From positions 1 through 64,000 of the forward strand of contig NZ_JABBNC010000031.1 of the NCBI RefSeq assembly GCF_012933445.1: DNA of 64,000 bases. The letters run 5' to 3'. The position numbers and the translations under genes are program-made. This document shows positions 25,030-33,102 of the stretch, in pieces. The notes under the pieces were generated by a model. That model did no database searches. It was not told the DNA's origin and saw only the letters and a list, made by a program, of their open reading frames with translations. The stretch is from Actinoplanes sp. TBRC 11911. GTDB lineage: Bacteria > Actinomycetota > Actinomycetes > Mycobacteriales > Micromonosporaceae. Position 1 is the stretch's first letter; the number at the start of each line of letters is the position of its first letter.

Positions 25030-28000
25030 ATGAGCTTTCATAACCCGAAGATGTCCTGGTCGGAGCTGGAGCACACGTTGTCCGGCAAGAAGTACGTGGT
25101 CGATCCGGTCGCGGCCGACGCGGACGGGGGTGATTCGCCGGCCTGGAGCCGGAAACGGCAGCCGTATCAGGCGCCCTCGCTCGTGCGGCGGGAGAAGACC
25201 ACGCCGTACGCCGAATTGCACTGCCACACCAATTTCAGCTTCCTCGACGGGGCGAGTCATCCGGAGGAACTCGCCGAGGAGGCCGCGCGGCTGGGACTGA
25301 ACGCGCTCGCCGTCACCGACCACGACGGCTTCTACGGGGTGGTCCGTTTCTCGCAGGCCGCCCGCGAACTGGGCATGCCGACGATATTCGGGGCCGAACT
25401 ATCGCTCGATCTGAGCAAACCGCAGAACGGGGAAGCCGATCCGGAAGGGCGGCACCTGCTGGCCCTCGCCCACGGGCACGAAGGCTACGCACGGCTCGCC
25501 CGGGTCATTTCGCGTGCTCAACTGGCGGGCGGCGAGAAGGGCAAACCGGCGTACGGGGAATTGGAGGACATCGCCGCCGAGCTGAAGGACCACGTGCTGG
25601 TGCTGACCGGCTGCCGCAAAGGCAGCGTGCCGAAGGCGCTGGCGCGCGACGGGATCGCGGCCGCCGCGTACGAATTGGATCGGCTGGTCGCGCTGTTCGG
25701 CAAGCCGAATGTGGCGGTCGAGCTCACCGCGCACGGCGACCCGTACGACGACGACCGCAACGACGCGCTTTTCCAGCTCGCCGAAAGCCGTGGCCTGGAA
25801 GTGGTCGCCACCAACAATGTGCACTACGCGAATCCGGCGCGGCGCCGGCTGGCCACCGCTCTTGCGGCGGTACGCGCCCGGCGCAGTCTCGACGACATCG
25901 ACGGCTGGCTGCCCGCGGCCGGCACCGCCCACCTGCGTAGCGGGGAGGAAATGGCGCGGCGGTTCGCGGCCTATCCGGGTGCGGTGGACGCGGCGGCGAT
26001 GTTCGGGGAGGACCTCGCCTTCGACCTGAATCTGGTGGCGCCGAAACTGCCGGACTTCCCCATTCCGCCGGGGCACACCGAGATGAGCTGGCTGCGCGAA
26101 CTGACCATGCGCGGGGCGCTGGCGCGGTACGGGCCGCCGGAAGCGCACCCGCGGGCGTACGAGCAGCTCGAATACGAATTGCAGATGATCGAGGCGCTGG
26201 GCTTTCCCGGCTATTTCCTGGTGGTCTGGGACATCGTCGAGTTCTGCCGCCGGAAGAACATCTACGCCCAGGGACGCGGATCGGCGGCGAATTCGGCGGT
26301 CTGCTACGCGCTGTTCATCACCAATGTGGACGCGGTCGCGCACAATCTGCTGTTCGAGCGGTTCCTCGCGCCGGAACGGGACGGGCCGCCGGACATCGAC
26401 GTGGACATCGAATCCGACCGGCGCGAGGAGGTCATTCAGCACGTGTACAAGCTGCACGGACGGGAGCACACGGCCCAGGTGGCGAACGTCATCTCGTATC
26501 GGCCGCGGTCCGCCGTGCGGGACATGGCCAAGGCGTTCGGATTCTCGCCGGGGCAGCAGGACGCGTGGAGCAAGCAGATCGACCGGTGGGGCAGCGTCGC
26601 GGCGGTCGAGATGGACGACGTTCCGGCGCAGGTGGTGTCGTTCGCGAACGAGGTGCAGAACTTTCCCCGGCATCTCGGCATCCATTCCGGTGGGATGGTG
26701 ATCTGCGACCGGCCGATCATCGAGGTGTGCCCGGTGGAATGGGGGCGGATGCCCGGGCGCACGGTGCTGCAATGGGACAAGGACGACTGCGCGGCCATCG
26801 AGCTGGTCAAATTCGATCTGCTCGGCTTGGGGATGCTGTCCGCGCTGCGTTATGCGTACGACATGATCGAGTCTGATTTGGATATCAGCTCGATGGACCT
26901 CACCGACAAAGAGGTCTACGACATGCTCTGCCGGGCCGACTCGGTCGGGGTGTTTCAGGTGGAGAGTCGCGCGCAGATGGCGACGCTGCCCCGGCTCAAG
27001 CCTCGAGTGTTCTACGACCTGGTGGTCGAGGTGGCGCTGATCCGGCCGGGGCCCATTCAGGGCGGGTCGGTTCACCCATTTATAAGGCGAAAAAACGGGC
27101 TCGAGAAGCCGACCGTGCCGCATCCGCTCATGGCCAACGCCCTGGGCAAGACCCTGGGAGTGCCGCTCTTCCAGGAACAACTCATGCAGCTCGCGATCGA
27201 CGTGGCCGGCTTCAACCCAGCCGAGGCCGATCAGCTCCGCCGTGCCATGGGATCGAAGCGGTCGGTCGAGAAGATGGAACGGATCAAGGAACGGCTCTAC
27301 CAGGGAATGGCTTCGAACGGGATCACCGGGGAGCTCGCGGACGACCTCTTCCGCAAACTCTCCGCCTTCGCCAGCTACGGTTTCCCGGAAAGCCACGCGA
27401 TGAGCTTCGCCTATCTCGTGTACGCCAGCGCGTGGCTCAAGCGATACCACCCGGCGGCCTTTTGCGCGGCCCTGCTGAACGCCCAGCCGATGGGTTTCTA
27501 CTCGCCGCAGTCCCTGGTCGACGACGCGCGCCGGCACGGGGTCGAGGTGCGCCGGCCGGACATCAACCTCAGCGACGCGAAAGCCACCCTCGAATCAACC
27601 ACGACGACCAGGTGGGGGGCACTGCCCGGCGAGCCGCCGCACGCCTGGGGACTCGGTGGTCCGGCGGTGCGTCAAGGTCTTTCCAGCGTGCGTACGCTGG
27701 GTGACGAGCTCGCCGAACGCATCGAGGCGGAGAGGCGCGCGCACGGGCCGTACGCGGGCATGACCGACCTGTCGAGGCGTACCGGATGCACCACCGCCCA
27801 CCTGGAAGCGCTCGCCACCGCCGATGCCTTCGCGGGTTTCGGCCTTTCCCGGCGTGAGGCGTTGTGGGCCGCCGGAGCGGCCGCGCAGGACCGGCCGGAC
27901 CGCCTGCCCGGCACGGTGACCGGGACGGCGGCGCCGATGCTGCCCGGAATGAGCGAAGTGGACGAACTGGTCGCGGACGTGTGGGCGACCGGGTTGTCGC

Positions 28001-28362
28001 CGGACACGCATCCGGCCCAGTTCATCCGCGCCGAGTTGGACAAGGCGGGGGCGTTGCCGATCGCTCGCCTGGGGCCGGTGGAGGCGGGGACCCGCATCCG
28101 GGTCGGCGGGATCGTCACCCATCGGCAGCGGCCGGCCACCGCCGGTGGGGTGACGTTCATCAATCTTGAGGACGAGACCGGGATGCTGAACGTGACCTGC
28201 TCACCAGGGTTGTGGCAGCGGTATCGGCGGGTGGCGCGGACGAGTTCGGCGCTGATCGTGCGAGGGCGGTTGGAGAAGGCGGAAGGGGTGCTGAATCTGG
28301 TGGCGGACCGGTTGGAGTCGGTGACACCGCCGGTGACGCCCGCTTCCCGCGACTTCCGGTGA
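25030..28362 (+). CDS. dnaE2: Error-prone DNA polymerase III alpha subunit
   Basis: An 1110-residue DnaE2. The N-terminal PHP domain begins YAELHCHTNFSFLDGASHP (residues about 58-76). The polymerase core has the catalytic acidic motif PPDIDVDIESDRREEV (residues about 453-468) and the further motif ELVKFDLLGLGMLSALRYA. The C-terminal OB-fold is GTRIRVGGIVTHRQRP. The length is that of DnaE2 rather than replicative DnaE1 (about 1180), and the imuA'-imuB context confirms the class. ATG 25030 follows GAGGTG. It performs translesion synthesis after DNA damage under the promoter at 21057-21116. Confidence 0.96.
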   Translation: MSFHNPKMSWSELEHTLSGKKYVVDPVAADADGGDSPAWSRKRQPYQAPSLVRREKTTPYAELHCHTNFSFLDGASHPEELAEEAARLGLNALAVTDHDGFYGVVRFSQAARELGMPTIFGAELSLDLSKPQNGEADPEGRHLLALAHGHEGYARLARVISRAQLAGGEKGKPAYGELEDIAAELKDHVLVLTGCRKGSVPKALARDGIAAAAYELDRLVALFGKPNVAVELTAHGDPYDDDRNDALFQLAESRGLEVVATNNVHYANPARRRLATALAAVRARRSLDDIDGWLPAAGTAHLRSGEEMARRFAAYPGAVDAAAMFGEDLAFDLNLVAPKLPDFPIPPGHTEMSWLRELTMRGALARYGPPEAHPRAYEQLEYELQMIEALGFPGYFLVVWDIVEFCRRKNIYAQGRGSAANSAVCYALFITNVDAVAHNLLFERFLAPERDGPPDIDVDIESDRREEVIQHVYKLHGREHTAQVANVISYRPRSAVRDMAKAFGFSPGQQDAWSKQIDRWGSVAAVEMDDVPAQVVSFANEVQNFPRHLGIHSGGMVICDRPIIEVCPVEWGRMPGRTVLQWDKDDCAAIELVKFDLLGLGMLSALRYAYDMIESDLDISSMDLTDKEVYDMLCRADSVGVFQVESRAQMATLPRLKPRVFYDLVVEVALIRPGPIQGGSVHPFIRRKNGLEKPTVPHPLMANALGKTLGVPLFQEQLMQLAIDVAGFNPAEADQLRRAMGSKRSVEKMERIKERLYQGMASNGITGELADDLFRKLSAFASYGFPESHAMSFAYLVYASAWLKRYHPAAFCAALLNAQPMGFYSPQSLVDDARRHGVEVRRPDINLSDAKATLESTTTTRWGALPGEPPHAWGLGGPAVRQGLSSVRTLGDELAERIEAERRAHGPYAGMTDLSRRTGCTTAHLEALATADAFAGFGLSRREALWAAGAAAQDRPDRLPGTVTGTAAPMLPGMSEVDELVADVWATGLSPDTHPAQFIRAELDKAGALPIARLGPVEAGTRIRVGGIVTHRQRPATAGGVTFINLEDETGMLNVTCSPGLWQRYRRVARTSSALIVRGRLEKAEGVLNLVADRLESVTPPVTPASRDFR

Positions 28363-28393
28363 AACAGCCGATCCGGAGCGGGTGCCGATACGC

Positions 28394-28399
28394 TGCGCG
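28394..28399 (+). promoter_or_regulatory. Possible leaderless promoter box
   Basis: A TACGCT-like box (28389-28394) ends 6 nt before GTG 28401, and the 5 nt to 28399 are unstructured. No Shine-Dalgarno is visible. The gene starts only 38 nt after dnaE2, so read-through from the mutasome operon is also possible. Confidence 0.35.
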
Positions 28400-28400
28400 T

Positions 28401-29147
28401 GTGGATACCGCATCGACGCGCACGGCCCGACCGCTCGTGACCGCCCGCACCGCCGCCGTCTGGGCGGTGCTTCGCCGTGAGCTGGAAAAGCATGCCGACC
28501 GGTCACTCACCGTGCTCGACGTCGGTGGCGGAACGGGCGGGTTCGCGGTGCCGCTGGCCGAGGCCGGGCACACGGTCACCGTCGTGGACGCCAGCCCCGA
28601 CGCGCTGGCGGCGCTGACCCGTCGCGCGGCGGACGCGGGCGTCGCGAAGCGGGTGAAGGCGATCCAGGGCGACGGCGACGCACTGGCCGGGCTGGTCGAG
28701 CCGGGCAGCGTCGACCTGATCCTGTGTCACGCGGTGCTCGAGGTGGTCGACAAGCCGGCCGACGTGGTCGCGGCGATCGCCACCGCGCTGCGTCCGGGCG
28801 GCACGCTGAGTCTGCTGGTCGCGGGCAAGGCGGCGGCGATCCTCGGCCGGGCGATCAACGGGCATCTGCGCTCGGCGGCGGCGATGGTCACCGATCCCGA
28901 GGGCCGGGCGGGCAGCCGCGACACGCTGCGCCGGCGCTACGACGTGGAGACCGCGGCGGCGCTGCTGAGCTCCGCGGGGCTCGAGGTCGAGCAGACCCAT
29001 GGCGTACGCGTCCTGACCGACCTCCTGCCCGCGTCGGTGATCGAGGAGGACCCGCAGGGCCTGCTCGAGCTGGAGCTGCAGCTGGCCGCGCAGCCACCGT
29101 TCCGCGACATGGCGTCCCAGCTGCACGTCTTCGCCCGCCGCCGGTGA
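28401..29147 (+). CDS. Class I SAM-dependent methyltransferase
   Basis: A 248-residue methyltransferase. Motif I is LDVGGGTGGFAVPLAEAG (residues about 36-53), followed by VTVVDASPDAL with the acidic residue for the SAM ribose and VDLILCHAVLEVVDKP as motif IV. It resembles the SmtA/CmoA-like small family; the substrate is unknown. GTG 28401 gives an N-terminus that runs into the fold without excess, and it has a TANNNT box at 6 nt. Earlier in-frame starts overlap the end of dnaE2. Confidence 0.85.
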   Translation: MDTASTRTARPLVTARTAAVWAVLRRELEKHADRSLTVLDVGGGTGGFAVPLAEAGHTVTVVDASPDALAALTRRAADAGVAKRVKAIQGDGDALAGLVEPGSVDLILCHAVLEVVDKPADVVAAIATALRPGGTLSLLVAGKAAAILGRAINGHLRSAAAMVTDPEGRAGSRDTLRRRYDVETAAALLSSAGLEVEQTHGVRVLTDLLPASVIEEDPQGLLELELQLAAQPPFRDMASQLHVFARRR

Positions 29148-29200
29148 TCGCCGGGCGGGCCGTCTAGCCCGTCCGCTCCGGCTCGGCCATGCGGCGAAGG

Positions 29201-29323
29201 GATGCTCTCGTTCCGCGGGATGCTCGCCCACGCGGCGCCTGGATGCTCTCGTTCCGCGGGATGCTCGCCCACGCGGCGCCTGGATGCTCTCGTTCCGCGG
29301 GATGCTCGCCCACGCGGCGCCCG
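29201..29323. repeat. Three near-perfect 41-bp tandem repeats
   Basis: Units begin GATGCTCTCGTTCCGCGGGA at 29201, 29242 and 29283, a 41-bp period. 41 is not divisible by 3, and no gene covers them. They fill most of the 278-nt spacer between the methyltransferase and the phosphodiesterase. Confidence 0.9.
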
Positions 29324-29413
29324 GCGGCTCACGTTGTCGCGTCTTCCTGTGAGTCGGCACCCAATACCGTCCCCGCTTGCGGTCGACGGGGGCTCCTCTC
29401 GCCGTCTGGTGTT

Positions 29414-29419
29414 TAGTCT
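29414..29419 (+). promoter_or_regulatory. -10 box for leaderless phosphodiesterase mRNA
   Basis: TAGTCT ends 6 nt before GTG 29426 with no Shine-Dalgarno between. Confidence 0.5.
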
Positions 29420-29425
29420 TCTGGC

Positions 29426-30685
29426 GTGGATTCTCCCGCTGTCTCGTCGAGTGCCGCTGCGTCCGGTGCCGCGCCCGCTACGGGCGACATTCCCGATATC
29501 TTCCCGCTGATCGGTGTGCCGGACGACGGCCTGCCGGCGGAGGCGTTCGCGCCGGTGCGGCCCGCCTATGGGTCGGGGAGTCTCGCCGATCTTCTGCCCA
29601 GTCTGTCGGCGGTGCTGGGGGTGCCGGGGACGGCCGACGTCATCGGGATCGGGCAGCACCTCGACGGGGTCGACCGGGTGGGTGTGCTGCTGGTGGACGG
29701 GCTCGGGGCGTACCAGCTGGGGCTTGCCTCGTCCCATGCCCCGGTGCTCGCCGATCTCGCGGCCGGCGGTGGCGGCTTCGCCGGGCGGCTGACCTCGGGG
29801 TTCCCGTCGACGACGCCGGTGAGTCTGGTGACCTTGGGGACCGGGGTGACGCCCGGGGCGCACGGGGTGCTCGGTTTCAGCGTGCGGCAGCCGGACGGGC
29901 GGGTGCTCAACCACATCTTCTGGGGCAATGACCCTGATCCGTTGCTGTGGCAGCCGGTCCCGACGAGGTTTTCCACAGCCGCGGATGCCGGGGTTGCGGT
30001 CACCGTCGTGACCAGGCCAGAGTTTGAGGGCAGTGGGCTGACCGTCTCGGCCAACCGCGGTGCGGTGTTCGTCGGGGCGTCGGAGGGGGCCGAGGTCGCC
30101 GAGCGGATGCTGGCCGCGTTGTCGGCGGGGGGTCCGGCACTGGTGTACGGATACTTCCGCGACCTCGACCGCGCCGGCCATGAGGACGGTGTCAACGCGC
30201 CCACCTGGCAGACGGCCGCCCGCGACGTGAACGCGGTGCTCGACCGGCTGGTGCACGGGCTCCCGCCGCGATCGGCGCTGCTCGTCGTGGCCGATCACGG
30301 CCAGATGAACATCCCGCCGGCCGGGCATTTCGACATGGCCGACATTCCGGAGCTGCGAGAGGGGGTGGCCGGGGTCGCCGGCGAGCCCCGGGTGCGCTAT
30401 CTCTATTGCGCGGACGGCGCCCGCGACGACGTGATGGCGACCTGGCGCGGGGTTTTCCAGGACAGGGCCTGGGTGCGTACGCGTGAGCAGGTCATCGACG
30501 AGGGCTGGTTCGGTGCGGTGCCCACCGAGCACCGCGACCGTATCGGCGAGATCGTCGTGATGTGCCAGGGACGCACGGTGGCGCTGGCCACCGGGTGGGA
30601 GCCGCCGGTGGTGGCGTCGCTGGTCGCCCACCACGGCTCGGTGACCGCCGCCGAGATGACGATTCCGCTGCTGCTGGCGCGCTGA
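29426..30685 (+). CDS. Alkaline phosphatase superfamily / type I phosphodiesterase
   Basis: A 419-residue metal-dependent phosphodiesterase or nucleotide pyrophosphatase. Metal ligand motifs occur in order: GVLLVDGLGAYQLG (residues about 85-98), the catalytic threonine in SGFPSTTPVSLVTLGTGVTP, YFRDLDRAGHEDG and LLVVADHGQMNIP. A late His in VAHHGSVT completes the set. No signal peptide is evident, so it is probably cytoplasmic. Its substrate is unknown. GTG 29426 is set by a TANNNT box. The gene is followed by a short repeat cluster and then DNA polymerase IV. Confidence 0.88.
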   Translation: MDSPAVSSSAAASGAAPATGDIPDIFPLIGVPDDGLPAEAFAPVRPAYGSGSLADLLPSLSAVLGVPGTADVIGIGQHLDGVDRVGVLLVDGLGAYQLGLASSHAPVLADLAAGGGGFAGRLTSGFPSTTPVSLVTLGTGVTPGAHGVLGFSVRQPDGRVLNHIFWGNDPDPLLWQPVPTRFSTAADAGVAVTVVTRPEFEGSGLTVSANRGAVFVGASEGAEVAERMLAALSAGGPALVYGYFRDLDRAGHEDGVNAPTWQTAARDVNAVLDRLVHGLPPRSALLVVADHGQMNIPPAGHFDMADIPELREGVAGVAGEPRVRYLYCADGARDDVMATWRGVFQDRAWVRTREQVIDEGWFGAVPTEHRDRIGEIVVMCQGRTVALATGWEPPVVASLVAHHGSVTAAEMTIPLLLAR

Positions 30686-30749
30686 CCGCGCCGCGCTCGT
30701 CCGCCGCGAGCGCCAGCAGGTGAAGCCGTTGCCCGGCGGGTGTCGGCCA

Positions 30750-30830
30750 GGCGATGCCGCTGCGGCGCGAGTGCCGGCCGGGTGATGGCGTTGCGGCGCG
30801 AGTGCCGGCCGGGTGATGCCGTCGCGGCGG
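30750..30830. repeat. 30-31 bp tandem repeats before DNA polymerase IV
   Basis: Two full and one partial unit with the core TGCGGCGCGAGTGCCGGCCG start near 30751, 30781 and 30812. The spacing is 30-31 bp, so the repeat does not hold a frame and is not coding. Confidence 0.75.
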
Positions 30831-30864
30831 GTGCGTGGGCCCGGGAAATGTCAGAGGGGCGGGT

Positions 30865-30870
30865 TAGCCT
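30865..30870 (+). promoter_or_regulatory. -10 box for leaderless DNA polymerase IV mRNA
   Basis: TAGCCT ends 7 nt before GTG 30878. I see no LexA box (GAAC-N4-GTTC) just upstream, so this polymerase does not appear to be under the same damage control as the mutasome. Confidence 0.45.
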
Positions 30871-30877
30871 CACGGGC

Positions 30878-32173
30878 GTGGGACGCAGCCAAGCGGTGCC
30901 TCGGGAGCGTGACCCGCGCTTCGGGCCGGATGCCGACGACGCGGGGTGCACGATTCTGCACGTCGACATGGATGCGTTCTTCGCGTCGGTCGCGGTTCGG
31001 GATCGGCCCGAGCTGCGCGGCAAGCCGGTCGTGGTGGGCGGGGTGGGGCCGCGCGGGGTGGTCAGCTCGGCCAGTTATGAGGCGCGGCGCTTCGGCGTGC
31101 GCAGTGCGATGCCGACCGCCCGGGCCCGTGCGCTGTGTCCGCGGGCCGTCTTCCTGCCGGTTGACGGGGCGGCGGTCAGCGCGGCCTCGGCGGCCGTGAT
31201 GGCGATCTTCCGGGATGTGACGCCGCTGGTCGAGCCGCTGTCCACCGATGAGGCGTTTCTCGACGTCGCGGGCGCGCAGCGGCTGCTCGGGCGGCCCGCC
31301 GAGATCGCCGCTGCGATCCGGGCGCGGATCGTCGCGGAGCAGGGGCTGACGTGTTCGGTCGGGGTGGCGCCCACCAAGTTCGTGGCCAAGCTCGGGTCGA
31401 CCCGGGCCAAACCGGACGGGCTCGTCGTCGTACCGGGAGCTCTGGTTCTTGATTTTCTGCATCCGCTGCCGGTCGACGCGCTCTGGGGCGTGGGGGAGCG
31501 GGCGGCGGAGACGTTACGCCGGCTCGGGCTCGGCACGGTCGGGGAGATCGCGCGGGCGCCGCTGAGCATGCTCCGCGGCGCGCTCGGCGAGGCGGCCGCG
31601 ACGCATCTGCACGAGCTGTCGTGGGGGCGGGATCCGCGGGGGGTGAGTCCGGAGCGGGAGGAGAAGTCGATCGGTGCCGAGATGACCTTCGACACCGACA
31701 TCGGCGACCCGGAGATGATCAAGCGGAGCCTGCTCGCCCTGTCCGAGAAGGTGGGCGCGCGGCTGCGAGCGGCCGGGGTGGTCGGGCGTACGGTGGCGAT
31801 CAAGGTCCGGCTGGCCGACTTCCGGACGATCAATCGATCTCGTACGGTCGGAGCCAGCACCGATGTGGCCCGTGAGATTTTCGAGATCTCGTGGGCGTTG
31901 TTCCGGGCGCTCGGCGCGCGCGACTACATTCGGCTCGTCGGCGTTCGTGTCGAGGGTCTCAGCGCGGCGTCGACCACATCGCGGCAGCTCACGCTCGGTG
32001 AGGCGGAGCATGGTTGGCGTGCGGCGGAGGCCGCGACCGACGCCATTGCCGCACGATTCGGGCGCGCAAGCGTGCGTCCGGCCAGTCTTTTGGGACAAAG
32101 TGATCTCCGTCGGACCGAAAATCACCCGCACTCGACGGTCGTCCCGCTTTCCGACCCGGCAAGCCCCTCGTAG
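30878..32173 (+). CDS. dinB: DNA polymerase IV (Y family)
   Basis: A 431-residue active Y-family polymerase. The catalytic motif ILHVDMDAFFASV is at residues about 26-38 and the second acidic motif STDEAFLDVAG at about 122-132. The helix-hairpin-helix (ALWGVGERAAETLRRLGLGT) and the little finger domain follow. A C-terminal QLTLG resembles a sliding clamp-binding motif. GTG 30878 was chosen over longer in-frame starts because these run back through noncoding repeats, while 30878 has a TANNNT box at 7 nt. It contrasts with the inactive ImuB at 23222. Confidence 0.93.
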   Translation: MGRSQAVPRERDPRFGPDADDAGCTILHVDMDAFFASVAVRDRPELRGKPVVVGGVGPRGVVSSASYEARRFGVRSAMPTARARALCPRAVFLPVDGAAVSAASAAVMAIFRDVTPLVEPLSTDEAFLDVAGAQRLLGRPAEIAAAIRARIVAEQGLTCSVGVAPTKFVAKLGSTRAKPDGLVVVPGALVLDFLHPLPVDALWGVGERAAETLRRLGLGTVGEIARAPLSMLRGALGEAAATHLHELSWGRDPRGVSPEREEKSIGAEMTFDTDIGDPEMIKRSLLALSEKVGARLRAAGVVGRTVAIKVRLADFRTINRSRTVGASTDVAREIFEISWALFRALGARDYIRLVGVRVEGLSAASTTSRQLTLGEAEHGWRAAEAATDAIAARFGRASVRPASLLGQSDLRRTENHPHSTVVPLSDPASPS

Positions 32174-32287
32174 ACTTGCTCGGTAAGGCAGCCCGACGGC
32201 TGTCCCGCGCCACTTACCTTGCTTCACCCCGACCCCGCCCTGGGGGCCGGGTGGGTTTCATCAACGATGCGCCCGGGGAGGAATGCC

Positions 32288-32677
32288 GTGCCGCTCTCGG
32301 AGCACGAGCAGCGGCTGTTCGATCAGATCGAGCGGTCGCTTGCCGAGGACCCCAAATTCGCCTCGGCAGTGCGGGCCAACGACCCGCGTTTCCACGCACG
32401 GCGCCGGCTCCTCGTCGCCGCCTTCGTGATCATCCTTGGTCTCGGACTGGTCGTCTACGGGACGGTGAGTAGCAACACGATCCTCGGCGTGGCCGGCTTC
32501 ATCGTGATGCTGGGCTCCGCAGCCTTCGCGATGCAGTCCCGCCGTCGCGGCCATGCACCCGACTTGCGCGCCGTGGGTGGCACCGCTACCCGTCGCACCC
32601 GTCAACAGACCCGCAAGGGCGGTCTGCTCGATCGCCTCGAGGACCGCTGGCGTCAGCGCCCGGAGGGGCATCGCTGA
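32288..32677 (+). CDS. DUF3040 membrane protein
   Basis: A 129-residue protein of the DUF3040 family, common in actinobacteria near the division cluster. The N-terminus PLSEHEQRLFDQIERSLAED is the family signature. Two transmembrane segments follow (residues about 41-62 and 66-84), then a basic C-terminal tail. GTG 32288 has a very good GGGGAGG ribosome binding site. Function unknown. Confidence 0.9.
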   Translation: MPLSEHEQRLFDQIERSLAEDPKFASAVRANDPRFHARRRLLVAAFVIILGLGLVVYGTVSSNTILGVAGFIVMLGSAAFAMQSRRRGHAPDLRAVGGTATRRTRQQTRKGGLLDRLEDRWRQRPEGHR

Positions 32678-32710
32678 CCGGCACCGCAAGGCGCCGGTCG
32701 GCCTTGTCGG

Positions 32711-33019
32711 TTATTTCGGGGCGGGCCAGGCGTCCAGGACCTCCGCGTGGCGCAAACCGCCGGCCTCGGCGATCAGCTCGACCCAGGCCGCGCACTCCGG
32801 AACCGTGTTGAGCAGCCGGGCGCCCTCCTCGGCCTCCTCGCGGCTGCGCCACAGCAAGAGATCGATCCAGGTGCCGTCCTCGTCCTTGGTCAGGTAAGCG
32901 GCCAGACACCCGGGGAAGCGAGCCCGCAACGCGGCCAGCATCGCGGGCCGGTCGGCGACGAGCTTGCCTTCGGCGTCATCGCGCACCGTGAACCGCGCAA
33001 ACTCCATGGTCATGGTCAT
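32711..33019 (-). CDS. Antibiotic biosynthesis monooxygenase (ABM) domain protein
   Basis: A 102-residue single-domain protein with the dimeric ferredoxin-like ABM pattern: an N-terminal strand (MEFARFTVRDD), a helix (MLAALRARFPGCLAAYL) and GTWIDLLLWRSREEAEEG, then a C-terminal helix. Members are small oxygenases or stress proteins. ATG 33019 is used because TACAGT on the minus strand (33031-33026) ends 6 nt before it; ATG codons at 33013 and 33007 are alternatives. It stands alone, convergent with DUF3040. Confidence 0.75.
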   Translation of the reverse strand: MTMTMEFARFTVRDDAEGKLVADRPAMLAALRARFPGCLAAYLTKDEDGTWIDLLLWRSREEAEEGARLLNTVPECAAWVELIAEAGGLRHAEVLDAWPAPK

Positions 33020-33025
33020 GCCGCG

Positions 33026-33031
33026 ACTGTA
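33026..33031 (-). promoter_or_regulatory. -10 box for leaderless ABM mRNA
   Basis: On the minus strand TACAGT is followed by CGCGGC and then ATG 33019. No Shine-Dalgarno is visible. Confidence 0.5.
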
Positions 33032-33068
33032 TCGCCGACCAATCCACCGCCCCGCCAAGACGCGGCCG

Positions 33069-33097
33069 GTGCCGCCTCCCCGGCGGGGAGGCGGCAC
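33069..33097 (-). terminator. Terminator of the moxR-DUF58-transglutaminase operon
   Basis: A 13-bp perfect stem GTGCCGCCTCCCC (33069-33081) / GGGGAGGCGGCAC (33085-33097) with a 3-nt loop stands just after the transglutaminase stop. Both strands would form it equally. No clear U-tract is present. Confidence 0.8.
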
Positions 33098-33102
33098 CCG
33101 CG

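Noticed and set aside
25399..27537. A 712-codon minus-strand frame opposite dnaE2
   Set aside because: It is antisense to a polymerase with all catalytic motifs and shows only compositional bias.
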